Origin: Pseudomonas lijiangensis
Lineage (GTDB): Bacteria; Pseudomonadota; Gammaproteobacteria; Pseudomonadales; Pseudomonadaceae
Assembly: GCF_018968705.1 (NCBI RefSeq)
Contig: NZ_CP076668.1
Coordinates: forward strand, 3,421,001 to 3,485,000
Length of the DNA stretch: 64,000 nucleotides
Direction: 5' to 3'
The notes under the pieces are model-generated. The model searched no databases, was not told the DNA's origin, and was given only the letters and a program-made list of their open reading frames with translations. The position numbers and the translations under genes were made by a program. Positions 38,655-48,522 of this stretch are shown here, piece by piece; position 1 is the stretch's first letter, and every line of letters starts with the position of its first letter.

Positions 38655-40664
38655 TCAAGGTTTTGGTGGTGGCACTTCACATGTAATATTTCCCGGACGA
38701 ACAACCGACACGTACTGTTTCTCAGGCATCGGATCGGCCGGAACAGGAGTTCCGCCGCCCACAGGTGTCACGGTGTAGGTCACATCTGCATACCCCTGCC
38801 GAATCGGCAAGATATGATCCGCGTAAGGCTCAACAAGAAATATGAAACCGTTACTAACCTCTTCCGGGGTCAACGGCGTATGTGTATAGGTAAATCGGGT
38901 CGCGGGAATCGACGTGCTTCCGTCAAACTCATAACCCTGCCATACCGCTGTCACCACATCGCCGGGGTTCAAATCCCGATCCGCGGGAACTTTCACCCTG
39001 AAACCGAATTTTGCGGTTGGATCATCATAGTCTTCGGAATACAGAGAAGCGCACGAAAGTGTCTTGTTCCCATTTTCATCCTCGTAGATATCGGGAAAGC
39101 TGACAGGATCGAAAGCGGTAACCAGAACATTTACCTCAACGGGCGTATTCAAGGATTTCTGAGGGTTGTTACCGTCTGCGCTGTTGATGGTGTAATACAT
39201 CGGCAATGCCGGATTGTTGGCCTGAGCTTCAATGACAGCCCAGGGGATAGTGAAGTCAACCGGATCACCGGCGGACTCGGCTACCACAGTGAACTCAGCC
39301 ACAGCATCTTCCTGAGCCCCCCAATACAACTTCAACACCTCACCACTATTGACTGGATCATAAAGAGGCACAGTAGCGACTATGTCCTTGCCAGCATCAT
39401 TGGGTGTGAGCTTGTCCTGGTCACCATCGGCACCGGTCAGGTGAACGAGAGCCAGTGTCGGATTGACCGGATCAGGCTCATCAGGGTTTACGGGTCCTAT
39501 GACCGAAAAATCAGCCTGCACATCCACGTATAACGGCGTATCCGGGAATTTCAGCGACCCACGAGTGACTTGATAGCTGACCCGTACAGCCTCCTCCCCG
39601 GGACCTCCGGTATATTCGGCATTCAAGACACTCCAGGGCACAGGTACATAGACATCACGCGGAGTCGAGCCAGGCGTGACATCCCCCAAGGCAGTCCCTC
39701 CCCATTGCACTTTGATGACAGACCCATTGGGGTTGTCGAAAGCAGGAATAAGCACCTCGACGCCCAGATGAGCATCGGCCAGATCTACAAGTGGCCCCAA
39801 TGGGACTTCCGGATCCTTCAAGTTGTCAGGCAGAGCCCCCAGTTGCACATCCACCTGAGTCGGCCTGGAAATGGCACTCACATTACCGGCCTTGTCTGTC
39901 AGCCAGTAGACCGCAAAGGTTGCACCGTTGGGCTTGGCTTCAATAGCCGCTTTGGGGATGGGAATCTTCCGGTCCGCGGGGAGCTTGTCCGGCCCGAAGA
40001 CAGGATTTGGCGCATCGGGTGAATCAGGAGGCAACCCCTGCTCCCAATAGACCACAATCGTGTCTTCATCACTGATCCCGGGGTACTCAGGCAATGTGCA
40101 GACAAACTCGGTGACGCCTCCCGCAAACGTATCATCGGTAATCACGCTGTCGGGAACTGTCAATGCTGCAGGGAACGCAAGTTCAGGATCAGGATTGGCG
40201 TAAGGCGCAGTCCTGTCGATAGTGATGGTAAGGGGGCCGGAACTGTTAATGTTTCCATTACTCTCCCGAACAGTATATTCAAGGGTGAATACGCCTTCAT
40301 GAGGAATATCGCTATTGGGCACAGGATGGTCCAGAGGGAAATCCGTATCGACTAACGGTCCCTGGAATTGTAAAATTTTTCTATAAATTCTAACCGCCCC
40401 GGAGTTGAACATATCCAGCGTGACATCGGCATAACTGCCGTTTGGCACTACTGTCCCCCAGAAAGGAATCTTTACATCCAGATCTGCCACCAGGATAGAA
40501 ACAGGCAGTAACCCTTCTGGCAAGCCGTCAAGAATACCCTCCAACAAAGGAGGATCCAGCGGTGCAAGGTCCTGCGAGGGCTCTCCTCCCCCCCTTTGAT
40601 TATAAGAACGCAGGTATTCACTACGTTTTTTTATACCTTCTTCGATTTTATCGGAATTCGACAT
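38655..40664 (-). CDS. Repeat protein with Ig-like units, longer paralogue
   Basis: 669 residues from the ATG at 40664, which has AGGAG upstream; an earlier in-frame start at 40703 lacks one. A short charged N-terminus (SDKIEEGIKKRSEYLRSY) with no signal peptide is followed by about six repeats of ~100 residues carrying DTIVVYWEQG, SVIKVQWGGT, EVLKLYWGAQ and DVVTAVWQGY in register, each ending in an Ig-like V.YTV strand. It is 88 bp upstream of the shorter paralogue on the same strand and probably co-transcribed. No recognised enzyme or toxin domain. Confidence 0.78.
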   Translation of the reverse strand: MSNSDKIEEGIKKRSEYLRSYNQRGGGEPSQDLAPLDPPLLEGILDGLPEGLLPVSILVADLDVKIPFWGTVVPNGSYADVTLDMFNSGAVRIYRKILQFQGPLVDTDFPLDHPVPNSDIPHEGVFTLEYTVRESNGNINSSGPLTITIDRTAPYANPDPELAFPAALTVPDSVITDDTFAGGVTEFVCTLPEYPGISDEDTIVVYWEQGLPPDSPDAPNPVFGPDKLPADRKIPIPKAAIEAKPNGATFAVYWLTDKAGNVSAISRPTQVDVQLGALPDNLKDPEVPLGPLVDLADAHLGVEVLIPAFDNPNGSVIKVQWGGTALGDVTPGSTPRDVYVPVPWSVLNAEYTGGPGEEAVRVSYQVTRGSLKFPDTPLYVDVQADFSVIGPVNPDEPDPVNPTLALVHLTGADGDQDKLTPNDAGKDIVATVPLYDPVNSGEVLKLYWGAQEDAVAEFTVVAESAGDPVDFTIPWAVIEAQANNPALPMYYTINSADGNNPQKSLNTPVEVNVLVTAFDPVSFPDIYEDENGNKTLSCASLYSEDYDDPTAKFGFRVKVPADRDLNPGDVVTAVWQGYEFDGSTSIPATRFTYTHTPLTPEEVSNGFIFLVEPYADHILPIRQGYADVTYTVTPVGGGTPVPADPMPEKQYVSVVRPGNITCEVPPPKP

Positions 40665-40789
40665 ATCCCTCTCCTTGAGATCATGATGTAAATAAATGAG
40701 CAAGCGCCTTCAACCCGGAATTGAAAACCTCAGGTAGCGAATACACAGCTACTCGCCCACCATTAAAAACCTTCCGTGAACACACGAAC

Positions 40790-40807
40790 ACTGTCAGAAC
40801 TGACAGT
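40790..40807. promoter_or_regulatory. Candidate operator palindrome upstream of the longer repeat protein
   Basis: ACTGTCAGAACTGACAGT: 8-bp arms with a 2-base spacer, about 126 bp upstream of the 40664 start. The short spacer argues against an RNA hairpin and for a dimeric repressor site. The cognate regulator is unknown. Confidence 0.45.
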
Positions 40808-40825
40808 TCTCCCACGCGCATATAG

Positions 40826-40912
40826 CAGGAGCGGATTTATCCGCGATGACATGATTGCAAGCGACACACTTACTTGAAATGCACAGGCGCCTCGCGAATA
40901 AGATCGCTCCTG
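40826..40912. repeat. REP-type inverted repeat (imperfect arms)
   Basis: Arms at 40826-40846 (CAGGAGCGGATTTATCCGCG) and 40892-40912 in inverted orientation with several mismatches. Located after the autotransporter stop. Confidence 0.65.
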
Positions 40913-41009
40913 TTGACTCCTATCATTTTTTATATTGTGCTTTTTATAAAAATGGACTATCCGCCGGACAGAAAGATTGACCAGCCCCCTACAAAAGTCA
41001 CAGTAAAAA

Positions 41010-43262
41010 CTACCAGTTATAACGCAACCCTATATTCGCCCCCCATGGCTGCTCAAGTTTCCTGCCATTGCTGTAATCAAAATCGGCATGCAGTTGTAGT
41101 TGATCCGATATCGAGACGGCAACGCCGACACCCAGCTCACCCCGTGAACCCGAAAGGTCATTGTTAAACACGTTGTTATTGACCTTTACACCGTTATCCT
41201 GGGAAAACTCATGCACATAAGCCGCACGAACATAGGGCTGGGCAATACGACCAGCGCCCAGATCGAAATCACGGCCTGCAGTAGCTCCCAGTTTTCCGAT
41301 CAGAGAGCGGGTCACATCACCGTCAGCCTGCATACCGTTGTCAAGGCTATAATCCCTGCCTTGAACCATCACACCTGCCAACTGCGTGTACGGCTCAACA
41401 AAATAGCCAGCATCCAACTTGATATGCTTGCCGAACTCTAACGAGGCCCCCACAGCTGAGTTGTCGTACTCTCCTCTGGTTTCGGAGCCATCGCTCATGC
41501 TGACATCGGCTTCATTACGAAAACGGTTGAACTTGAGCACGCCGTCAAAGTAATAACCACTGCTCTGATCCAGCCAGGTTGTATAGGCTCCGACGTAGTA
41601 GCTGCTGACCTGACCGGTCGTCCCACGGGCAAGGTTCAGATCCGACTTGCTGTAACCGCCTAGCAGACCGACCAGCCACTGACCGTCTCCCCACGGCAAC
41701 GGAGCATCGGCACCAAAGGAAATACCCTGCTGCGTCTGCTGGTAACCGACGCCGGATGCCGCCTTGGCGTCGAATTTGTTGCCATAACCACGGATCCAGC
41801 CACCAGGCTGCACGCCCTTGAAACGCAACTCGCCCATACGGCTACGCAAGGTGGACAGTTCGCCATACCAGACAGTAGGAGCTGTATTGAACAGCGCCAG
41901 CACAGCGCTGGTACCGGAACTGACCTTGCCGGTGTTTACCAGATACCAGTCGTTTCCACCTTGCTGGGTAAGTTCATAAGTGTACGTCCCCATATCTACC
42001 GGACCGTTTAGCAACGAAAACTGCGCGTCGCCACTGGCTGTATGCACCACATGGAGGGAGGAATCAGCCAGCGGGTCGGCACCTGTAGCCCCAACCAGCA
42101 AGGAGTGATTGCCGGTTGCAGTACCGGTTACCTCCAGAAAATCGACTTTACCCTGCGAGAAGTCGGCATCCATGACAAAAGTGCCGTTGCCAGACAGATT
42201 GCCTACCGACAGTCTGTAGAACGCATCGGGCTCACCCATCTTGATAAAGCCGCCATTCATTGCGAGGTTGCTGATCGAGGAATCTTCAACCATCACCCAC
42301 TTTGCAGCGCTATTGATCGCCAGACTATTGAGGTTCTCAAGACGGCCAGTAAGAACAGAGTTGTTGGAGAGTGCAACATTTGCGGTGCTGCCCGCCTCAG
42401 CTATCACATCGCCAGTAAGGCTGCTCTGGTCCAGGTTCAAATCCAGATTTGCGCTGTCACGGATCTGAACATTCCCTTCCAGAGTGCTACCTGCCACGTC
42501 CATTCTGGCCGTAGCACCGTTGACTTCGAGAATATTGCCGTTGCCCCCCACCAGACTTGAACCATTCTTTACAACGATGTGCGTAGAGTCCTGACTTCCA
42601 AAGGGAGGATCGACCACTATCGCGGCACCGGTCTGCCCCACCACCTGACTATTGTCCAGTTCGATATAAGGGTTTCCCGCACCGGCACTTGGCGGGCTTT
42701 GGGTAACGTGAATGCCATTTACAGTGCCGGAAATAACCGAACCGCCATTGACCTGCAATGTACCATTGAACATGTGGATACCCACGCCATCGGTACCTGT
42801 ACCGCTGACCTGACTCCCCGAGATCGCCACCGTGCTCCCCGCGAGAATGTCTATCCCCATCTCTGTTCCGCTCACCGAACTTCCGGTCAGCGTGAGATTT
42901 GATCGGGTGGCCCGTATACCGGCTTCCCCTCCACTGATACTGCTACCACTGAGGTTTCCTGTACTTTCCCTGAGATCAACCGCAGCACCAAACAGACCGC
43001 TGCCACTGATCTGGGCACCCGTAACATTCAACGTACTATTACCACTCACCTCTATGGAGTCTGTTCTGGTGCCATTGGCATTAAGCACACCGCCATTGAT
43101 GACTCTCCACTCATCCCTGACATATGTGCTGTCTATATCTTTTGTCACACCATCAACGGTTTCAGACCAGACTTGATTGCTCACCAGCATCAACGGTGCA
43201 AACCCTAAAACCCGCAACGACCTACTCACAGGAGTGAGTGGCGATAGATTATAAAAAAACAT
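41010..43262 (-). CDS. Autotransporter (type Va) with pertactin-like passenger
   Basis: 750 residues. A signal peptide is likely to about residue 33 (hydrophobic LRVLGFAPLMLVS, end near VWS). The passenger has many repeats of the type SGSxISG, NLTLTGSSVSG, ITQSPP typical of a right-handed beta-helix. The C-terminal ~270 residues are an autotransporter barrel ending in RYNW, an aromatic C-terminus typical of outer-membrane barrels, preceded by GGWIRGYGN. It is probably a surface adhesin or similar. No protease catalytic motif was seen in the passenger. It is upstream of, and on the same strand as, the two repeat proteins, but a 345-bp gap suggests separate transcription. Confidence 0.88.
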   Translation of the reverse strand: MFFYNLSPLTPVSRSLRVLGFAPLMLVSNQVWSETVDGVTKDIDSTYVRDEWRVINGGVLNANGTRTDSIEVSGNSTLNVTGAQISGSGLFGAAVDLRESTGNLSGSSISGGEAGIRATRSNLTLTGSSVSGTEMGIDILAGSTVAISGSQVSGTGTDGVGIHMFNGTLQVNGGSVISGTVNGIHVTQSPPSAGAGNPYIELDNSQVVGQTGAAIVVDPPFGSQDSTHIVVKNGSSLVGGNGNILEVNGATARMDVAGSTLEGNVQIRDSANLDLNLDQSSLTGDVIAEAGSTANVALSNNSVLTGRLENLNSLAINSAAKWVMVEDSSISNLAMNGGFIKMGEPDAFYRLSVGNLSGNGTFVMDADFSQGKVDFLEVTGTATGNHSLLVGATGADPLADSSLHVVHTASGDAQFSLLNGPVDMGTYTYELTQQGGNDWYLVNTGKVSSGTSAVLALFNTAPTVWYGELSTLRSRMGELRFKGVQPGGWIRGYGNKFDAKAASGVGYQQTQQGISFGADAPLPWGDGQWLVGLLGGYSKSDLNLARGTTGQVSSYYVGAYTTWLDQSSGYYFDGVLKFNRFRNEADVSMSDGSETRGEYDNSAVGASLEFGKHIKLDAGYFVEPYTQLAGVMVQGRDYSLDNGMQADGDVTRSLIGKLGATAGRDFDLGAGRIAQPYVRAAYVHEFSQDNGVKVNNNVFNNDLSGSRGELGVGVAVSISDQLQLHADFDYSNGRKLEQPWGANIGLRYNW

Positions 43263-43713
43263 AACTTATTCCCTGGACTTATAAAGCGATGAAAAATAGA
43301 GCACTCCTCATCAGCAGCGCCGAAGAATAACAATACAAAACCGATAATCATGTAGGACGTTTCCCATATGAAAGTAGCCTAATTCCCACGCAAAAAAGTC
43401 AAACAAGAGATAAAAAACCAATTGATTAAAAATAATAAAACCCTGACTTATCCACTTACAGACTAAGCCGACTTTTTTATGAACAATTCGCCACAGACTT
43501 TCTGCCAAACCATGAAAACAGCAATAAGACCTCCCCTTGAAGAATCGGCCTTAATTAGTAAACAGCCACTTTACGGACAGCATTCATATAGAAAAAACAC
43601 TCAAAAAGGAGTGAAAGAGCAGGCAAGTGTTTCATTCATGAAACAAGGCACTGGAAGATAGAGACATCCGGGCCTTACAATCGCGGACCTCACACGCTGA
43701 CCGAACGCTGCAA
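43263..43713. other. 451-bp A+T-rich gap before pabB with a palindrome
   Basis: The right end of the accessory island. It should contain promoters for the autotransporter (leftward) and pabB (rightward). Apart from an 18-bp palindrome (43628-43645) I see no gene with a credible ribosome site; short reading frames here lack one. Confidence 0.55.
43628..43645. promoter_or_regulatory. Candidate operator palindrome upstream of pabB
   Basis: TGTTTCATTCATGAAACA: 8-bp arms with a 2-base spacer, 68 bp upstream of the pabB start. It may be a repressor site for pabB or for the divergent autotransporter. Confidence 0.4.
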
Positions 43714-45066
43714 ATGTCAACCTGCTCCCTCTATTCCTTACGTTACTCATATGACCCTGCCGAATACTTCAAAAGGGTTCGGCATGCGCCTGGCGCCGTC
43801 TTGCTGGACAGCGGCCGCCCCGAGGCGGATCGAGGCAGGTTTGACCTGCTCAGCGCATGGCCGCTGGAAGATCTGGTGGTCGAGCCGGGCGAGTCCGGCA
43901 CAGCGTTTCTGCAACGGTTGCGCGACAGCCTCGAGGCTCTGGGCCCTGCGCAATTACCTGCTGAAAGCGAGCTGCCTTTCGTCGGCGGCTTGATCGGCTA
44001 TCTGGCCTATGATTTCGGCCGCCGTCTCGAGCCGCTGCCGGCGCAGTCCATCGACGACCTGGAACTGCCCGATGCCCGACTGGGCCTGTATGCCTGGGCG
44101 GTGGTCAGCGACCATCAGGCGCGCACCACGCAACTGGTCTGTCACCCGGCCTTGCCGCAGGCAGAGCAACAGCGTTTGCTGGAGCTTTTCTGCCAGCCGG
44201 TCGAGGCGGCTGCGCCCGAGTTCCGGCTGGAAGGTCCGTTTCAGGCAGATCTGAGCGCACTGGATTACAGCAAGGCACTGGCACGCATTCAGGATTACAT
44301 CCAGTCCGGCGACTGCTACCAGGTTAACTTTGCCCAGCGTTTTCAGGCGCGTTGCGAAGGTGAGCCGTGGGCCGCGTACTGTGCCTTGCGGGCAGCATGT
44401 CCTACACCCTTTTCGGGCTATATGCAGCTGCCCGACGGCGGCGCGATTCTCAGCCTGTCGCCGGAGCGCTTCGTCAAGGTCAGCGAAAGCCAGGTCGAAA
44501 CCCGCCCGATCAAGGGGACACGCCCGCGTGGCCGGGACGCTGTTGAAGATACGGCCTATGCCCGGGAACTGCTTGCCAGCCCCAAGGACCGCGCCGAAAA
44601 CCTGATGATCGTCGATTTGTTGCGTAACGATCTGGGCCGCAGTTGCACCATCGGTTCGGTAAAAGTCCCGGAGCTGTTCAGCCTGGAAAGCTATCCGAAC
44701 GTGCATCATCTGGTCAGCAGCGTGACCGGCGAACTGGCCGTCGGCAAGGATGCCCTGGATCTGATCGCAGGCAGTTTTCCGGGAGGCTCGATTACCGGCG
44801 CTCCGAAAATCCGTGCCATGCAGATCATCGACGAACTGGAACCCACACGCCGTGCCCTGTACTGCGGCTCGCTGATGTACATGGATGTGCGGGGTGAAAT
44901 GGACAGTTCCATCGCCATCCGCAGCCTGCTGGTCAAAGACGGCAGTGTTTCCTGCTGGGGCGGCGGAGGAATCGTCGCAGACTCCGACTGCGAGTCGGAG
45001 TACCAGGAGTCGTTTACCAAGGTGCGGGTGTTGCTCAGGACGCTGGAAAACCTTGTTCGCGAATGA
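43714..45066 (+). CDS. pabB: Aminodeoxychorismate synthase component I
   Basis: 450 residues. Chorismate-binding family signatures: RPIKGTRPRG, SYPNVHHLVSSVTG, PGGSITGAPKIRAMQIIDEL and CWGGGGIVADSD near the end. It converts chorismate plus ammonia (from PabA) to 4-amino-4-deoxychorismate for folate synthesis. The pabB-thrH-cysH-cysB order is conserved in Pseudomonas and marks the return from the accessory island to core genome. A REP element after its stop may end transcription. Confidence 0.95.
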   Translation: MSTCSLYSLRYSYDPAEYFKRVRHAPGAVLLDSGRPEADRGRFDLLSAWPLEDLVVEPGESGTAFLQRLRDSLEALGPAQLPAESELPFVGGLIGYLAYDFGRRLEPLPAQSIDDLELPDARLGLYAWAVVSDHQARTTQLVCHPALPQAEQQRLLELFCQPVEAAAPEFRLEGPFQADLSALDYSKALARIQDYIQSGDCYQVNFAQRFQARCEGEPWAAYCALRAACPTPFSGYMQLPDGGAILSLSPERFVKVSESQVETRPIKGTRPRGRDAVEDTAYARELLASPKDRAENLMIVDLLRNDLGRSCTIGSVKVPELFSLESYPNVHHLVSSVTGELAVGKDALDLIAGSFPGGSITGAPKIRAMQIIDELEPTRRALYCGSLMYMDVRGEMDSSIAIRSLLVKDGSVSCWGGGGIVADSDCESEYQESFTKVRVLLRTLENLVRE

Positions 45067-45097
45067 ATTGGCTCTGTTGCAAGTCTGTCAGAGGACT

Positions 45098-45216
45098 GTG
45101 GGAGGCAGCTTGCTGGCGACTTAAGCGTACAAACGCAGAATATATGCCGGTTTCACAGGCCTTTTCGCCAGCAAGCTGCCTCCCACAGGTTTTGTCTGTA
45201 CCTTGACTGATCGGCA
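45098..45216. repeat. REP-type inverted repeat with conserved tail (copy 3)
   Basis: Perfect 22-bp arms (45098-45119 and 45165-45186). The middle (GTACAAACGCAGAATAT, TTTCACAGGCCTTTT) resembles that of copy 1 at 10249. The tail ends in ACTGATCGGCA (45206-45216). It lies between convergent pabB and thrH. Confidence 0.85.
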
Positions 45217-45229
45217 TTATTCAAGAATT

Positions 45230-45847
45230 CTACAACGACAAATCCCGATTCGAGGCCTTGATGAATTCCTTTTTCAGGTCTTCAAAGGTATGCACCGCCG
45301 GGAACTGCGGGAATTCACGGATGACGTTATCCGGCGCATGGAACAGGATGCCTGCATCGGCCTCGCCCAGCATGGTGGTGTCGTTGTAGGAATCACCCGC
45401 GGCGATGACGCGGTAGTACAGACTCTTGAAGGCCAGTACCGACTGACGCTTGGGATCTTTCTGGCGCAACTGATAGCTGACGACACGATCCGTCTCGTCG
45501 GTGATCAACCGATGACACAGCAACGTCGGGAAGCCCAACTGGCGCATCAGCGGCTGAGAGAACTCGTAGAAGGTGTCCGAGAGAATCACCACCTGAAAGC
45601 GCTCGCGCAGCCAGTCAACGAACTCGGCCGCCCCGTCCAGCGGCTTGAGGGTGGCGATCACGTCCTGAATATCCGACAGCTTCAGGCCGTGCTCATCGAG
45701 AATGCGCAGGCGCTGCTTCATCAGCACGTCATAGTCAGGAATGTCCCGGGTGGTCGCCCGCAGCGATTCGATACCGGTTTTCTCGGCAAAGGCAATCCAG
45801 ATTTCCGGGACCAGTACACCTTCCAGGTCGAGACAGGCAATTTCCAC
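45230..45847 (-). CDS. thrH: ThrH, phosphoserine phosphatase/homoserine phosphotransferase
   Basis: 205 residues from a GTG at 45847, six bases after GGAGGAG; this start gives the family N-terminus MEIACLDLEGVLVPE. The HAD-family nucleophile motif appears as DLEG (Asp7) instead of DxDG, a known feature of ThrH. Later motifs ILSDT and GDSYNDTTML are also present. The enzyme dephosphorylates phosphoserine and transfers phosphate to homoserine. Longer in-frame starts upstream are not supported. Confidence 0.93.
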   Translation of the reverse strand: MEIACLDLEGVLVPEIWIAFAEKTGIESLRATTRDIPDYDVLMKQRLRILDEHGLKLSDIQDVIATLKPLDGAAEFVDWLRERFQVVILSDTFYEFSQPLMRQLGFPTLLCHRLITDETDRVVSYQLRQKDPKRQSVLAFKSLYYRVIAAGDSYNDTTMLGEADAGILFHAPDNVIREFPQFPAVHTFEDLKKEFIKASNRDLSL

Positions 45848-45998
45848 AGAACACTCCTCCAGGGATTTCGAGATCAAGCGAAGCGGCACTCTAGGGTCTG
45901 GTGTCGTTTCAACGCAAGGCCACAGGCCGGTGGTTTTTGTTACCATTGCCGCCATCACGAGCGCTTAAGCGCCACTCTTGTACCTAGGAAGCCGCCTG

Positions 45999-46733
45999 AT
46001 GAGCCAACCTTTCGACGTCGCTGAACTTGCCGCGACGTATGCCAACAAGTCTGCCCAGGACATTCTGAAACTGGCCTTCACGCATTTCGGTGACGAGCTG
46101 TGGATTTCCTTCAGCGGTGCCGAGGATGTGGTGCTGGTGGACATGGCCTGGAAGCTGAACAAGAACGTCAAGGTATTCAGCCTGGATACCGGACGCCTGC
46201 ATCCAGAGACCTATCGCTTCATCGAGCAGGTCCGCGAGCATTACGGTATCACCATCGAACTGATCTCTCCCGATCAGCAGAAGCTTGAGCCTTTCGTCAG
46301 GGAAAAGGGCCTGTTCAGCTTCTACAAGGATGGTCATGGCGAGTGCTGCGGCATTCGCAAGATCGAGCCCCTGCGCCGCAAGCTGTCAGGCGTCAAGGCC
46401 TGGGCAACCGGCCAGCGTCGTGACCAGAGCCCGGGCACCCGCAGCGCGGTAGCCGTCCTGGAAGTGGACAGCGCCTTTTCGACACCCGAGCGCACGCTGT
46501 ACAAGTTCAACCCACTGGCACAGATGAGCAGCGAAGAAATCTGGGGCTATATCCGCATGCTGGAGCTGCCTTACAATAGCCTGCATGAGCGCGGTTTCAT
46601 CAGCATTGGTTGTGAACCCTGCACGCGCCCGGTATTGCCGAACCAGCACGAACGCGAAGGCCGCTGGTGGTGGGAAGAAGCAACGCAGAAAGAGTGCGGA
46701 TTGCATGCCGGGAATCTGATCACCAAGGGTTGA
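45999..46733 (+). CDS. cysH: Assimilatory adenylyl-sulfate (APS/PAPS) reductase
   Basis: 244 residues from the ATG at 45999 with AGGAAG seven bases upstream; an earlier ATG at 45978 adds seven unconserved residues. Four cluster cysteines (Cys116-Cys117 in ECCGIRK, Cys205 and Cys208 in GCEPC) show the [4Fe-4S] type that reduces APS, and Cys233 in ECGLH is the catalytic cysteine. It reduces APS to sulfite in sulfate assimilation. The neighbouring cysB is its usual activator. A REP pair follows its stop. Confidence 0.96.
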   Translation: MSQPFDVAELAATYANKSAQDILKLAFTHFGDELWISFSGAEDVVLVDMAWKLNKNVKVFSLDTGRLHPETYRFIEQVREHYGITIELISPDQQKLEPFVREKGLFSFYKDGHGECCGIRKIEPLRRKLSGVKAWATGQRRDQSPGTRSAVAVLEVDSAFSTPERTLYKFNPLAQMSSEEIWGYIRMLELPYNSLHERGFISIGCEPCTRPVLPNQHEREGRWWWEEATQKECGLHAGNLITKG

Positions 46734-46741
46734 TGACCGTT

Positions 46742-46797
46742 TTCGCGGATGAATCCGCCCCACATACATACCATGTGGGAGCGAATTCATCCGCGAA
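46742..46797. repeat. REP-type inverted repeat between cysH and cysB
   Basis: Arms TTCGCGGATGAATCCGCCCC (46742-46761) and its near complement at 46775-46797. It sits between convergent genes and probably ends both transcripts. Confidence 0.8.
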
Positions 46798-46811
46798 GGT
46801 GTGAAACCCCA

Positions 46812-47795
<984 letters not shown>

Positions 47796-47931
47796 TCAAA
47801 GCAGATAAACCCTAGGGGTATCAGCGACGGTATATAACTGGATTAATGGTCGAGTGGAGAACGCTAGAACTTTTTATCACCTTTGAGAGGTAATCGCACG
47901 CTCGATTTCACTTAAACCATCATTTACACCA

Positions 47932-48432
47932 TCACTCCTGCCCCCGTCCTCTGTTCTGCATCATGGGCACCATGTAAACCGGTACATCAGAAAGCTGTAA
48001 AACCCTGGCGGCCGTACGACCGATCGGCGCGCCCTCTTTCGCCATATGGCTATGACTACCTAGCACCAGCAAGTCCACTGCCAGCTCGCGTGTCTGTTCA
48101 AGGATCATATTGCAAGGCTCACCCTGGACAACCCTCACTGCGCGGATGAAAGACAGGTCTTTATGACCTTCACCTAGTTCTTCACGAAACCCGTCGAGCA
48201 TCCGTTGCTCTATGCCATCCATGAATGTACTCACGCCCTTGCCGTGGAGATCCTTCAGCTCATCCTCGCCCAGGTAACTCTGCAACACCGACTCGGCGAA
48301 CAGCCCCATGGGTTCGACAACATGAATGACATAGAGACCGGCATTGAAAGTTCGAGCCATCGCCAGCGCATGCTGCACTACATAGGGCGCATACAGACCG
48401 AGGTCTGTGGCACACAGGATCGAACGAATCAT
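47932..48432 (-). CDS. Universal stress protein (UspA family)
   Basis: 166 residues from the ATG at 48432, four bases after GGGAGG; a GTG upstream overlaps that ribosome site. The single Usp domain starts MIRSILCATDLGLYAPY and ends with an ATP-binding G2xG9xG(S)-like region (LGSHSHMAKEGAPIGRTA). Likely a cytoplasmic stress-related nucleotide-binding protein; exact role unknown. Confidence 0.9.
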   Translation of the reverse strand: MIRSILCATDLGLYAPYVVQHALAMARTFNAGLYVIHVVEPMGLFAESVLQSYLGEDELKDLHGKGVSTFMDGIEQRMLDGFREELGEGHKDLSFIRAVRVVQGEPCNMILEQTRELAVDLLVLGSHSHMAKEGAPIGRTAARVLQLSDVPVYMVPMMQNRGRGQE

Positions 48433-48522
48433 ATAACCTCCCAAACAACCGGAATGGCGGAGATTGATTCAGCTTAGCAGCGCAACAAAGACTACGAAGG
48501 CGGCTTATTGCGCCTTGCACTT

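Larger units (their letters stand above)
40665..41009. other. 345-bp gap with a palindrome and a REP-type pair
   Basis: Holds the palindrome at 40790-40807 and the REP arms at 40826-40912 (listed separately). The remainder is A+T-rich and I see no further gene or RNA in it. Confidence 0.6.
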
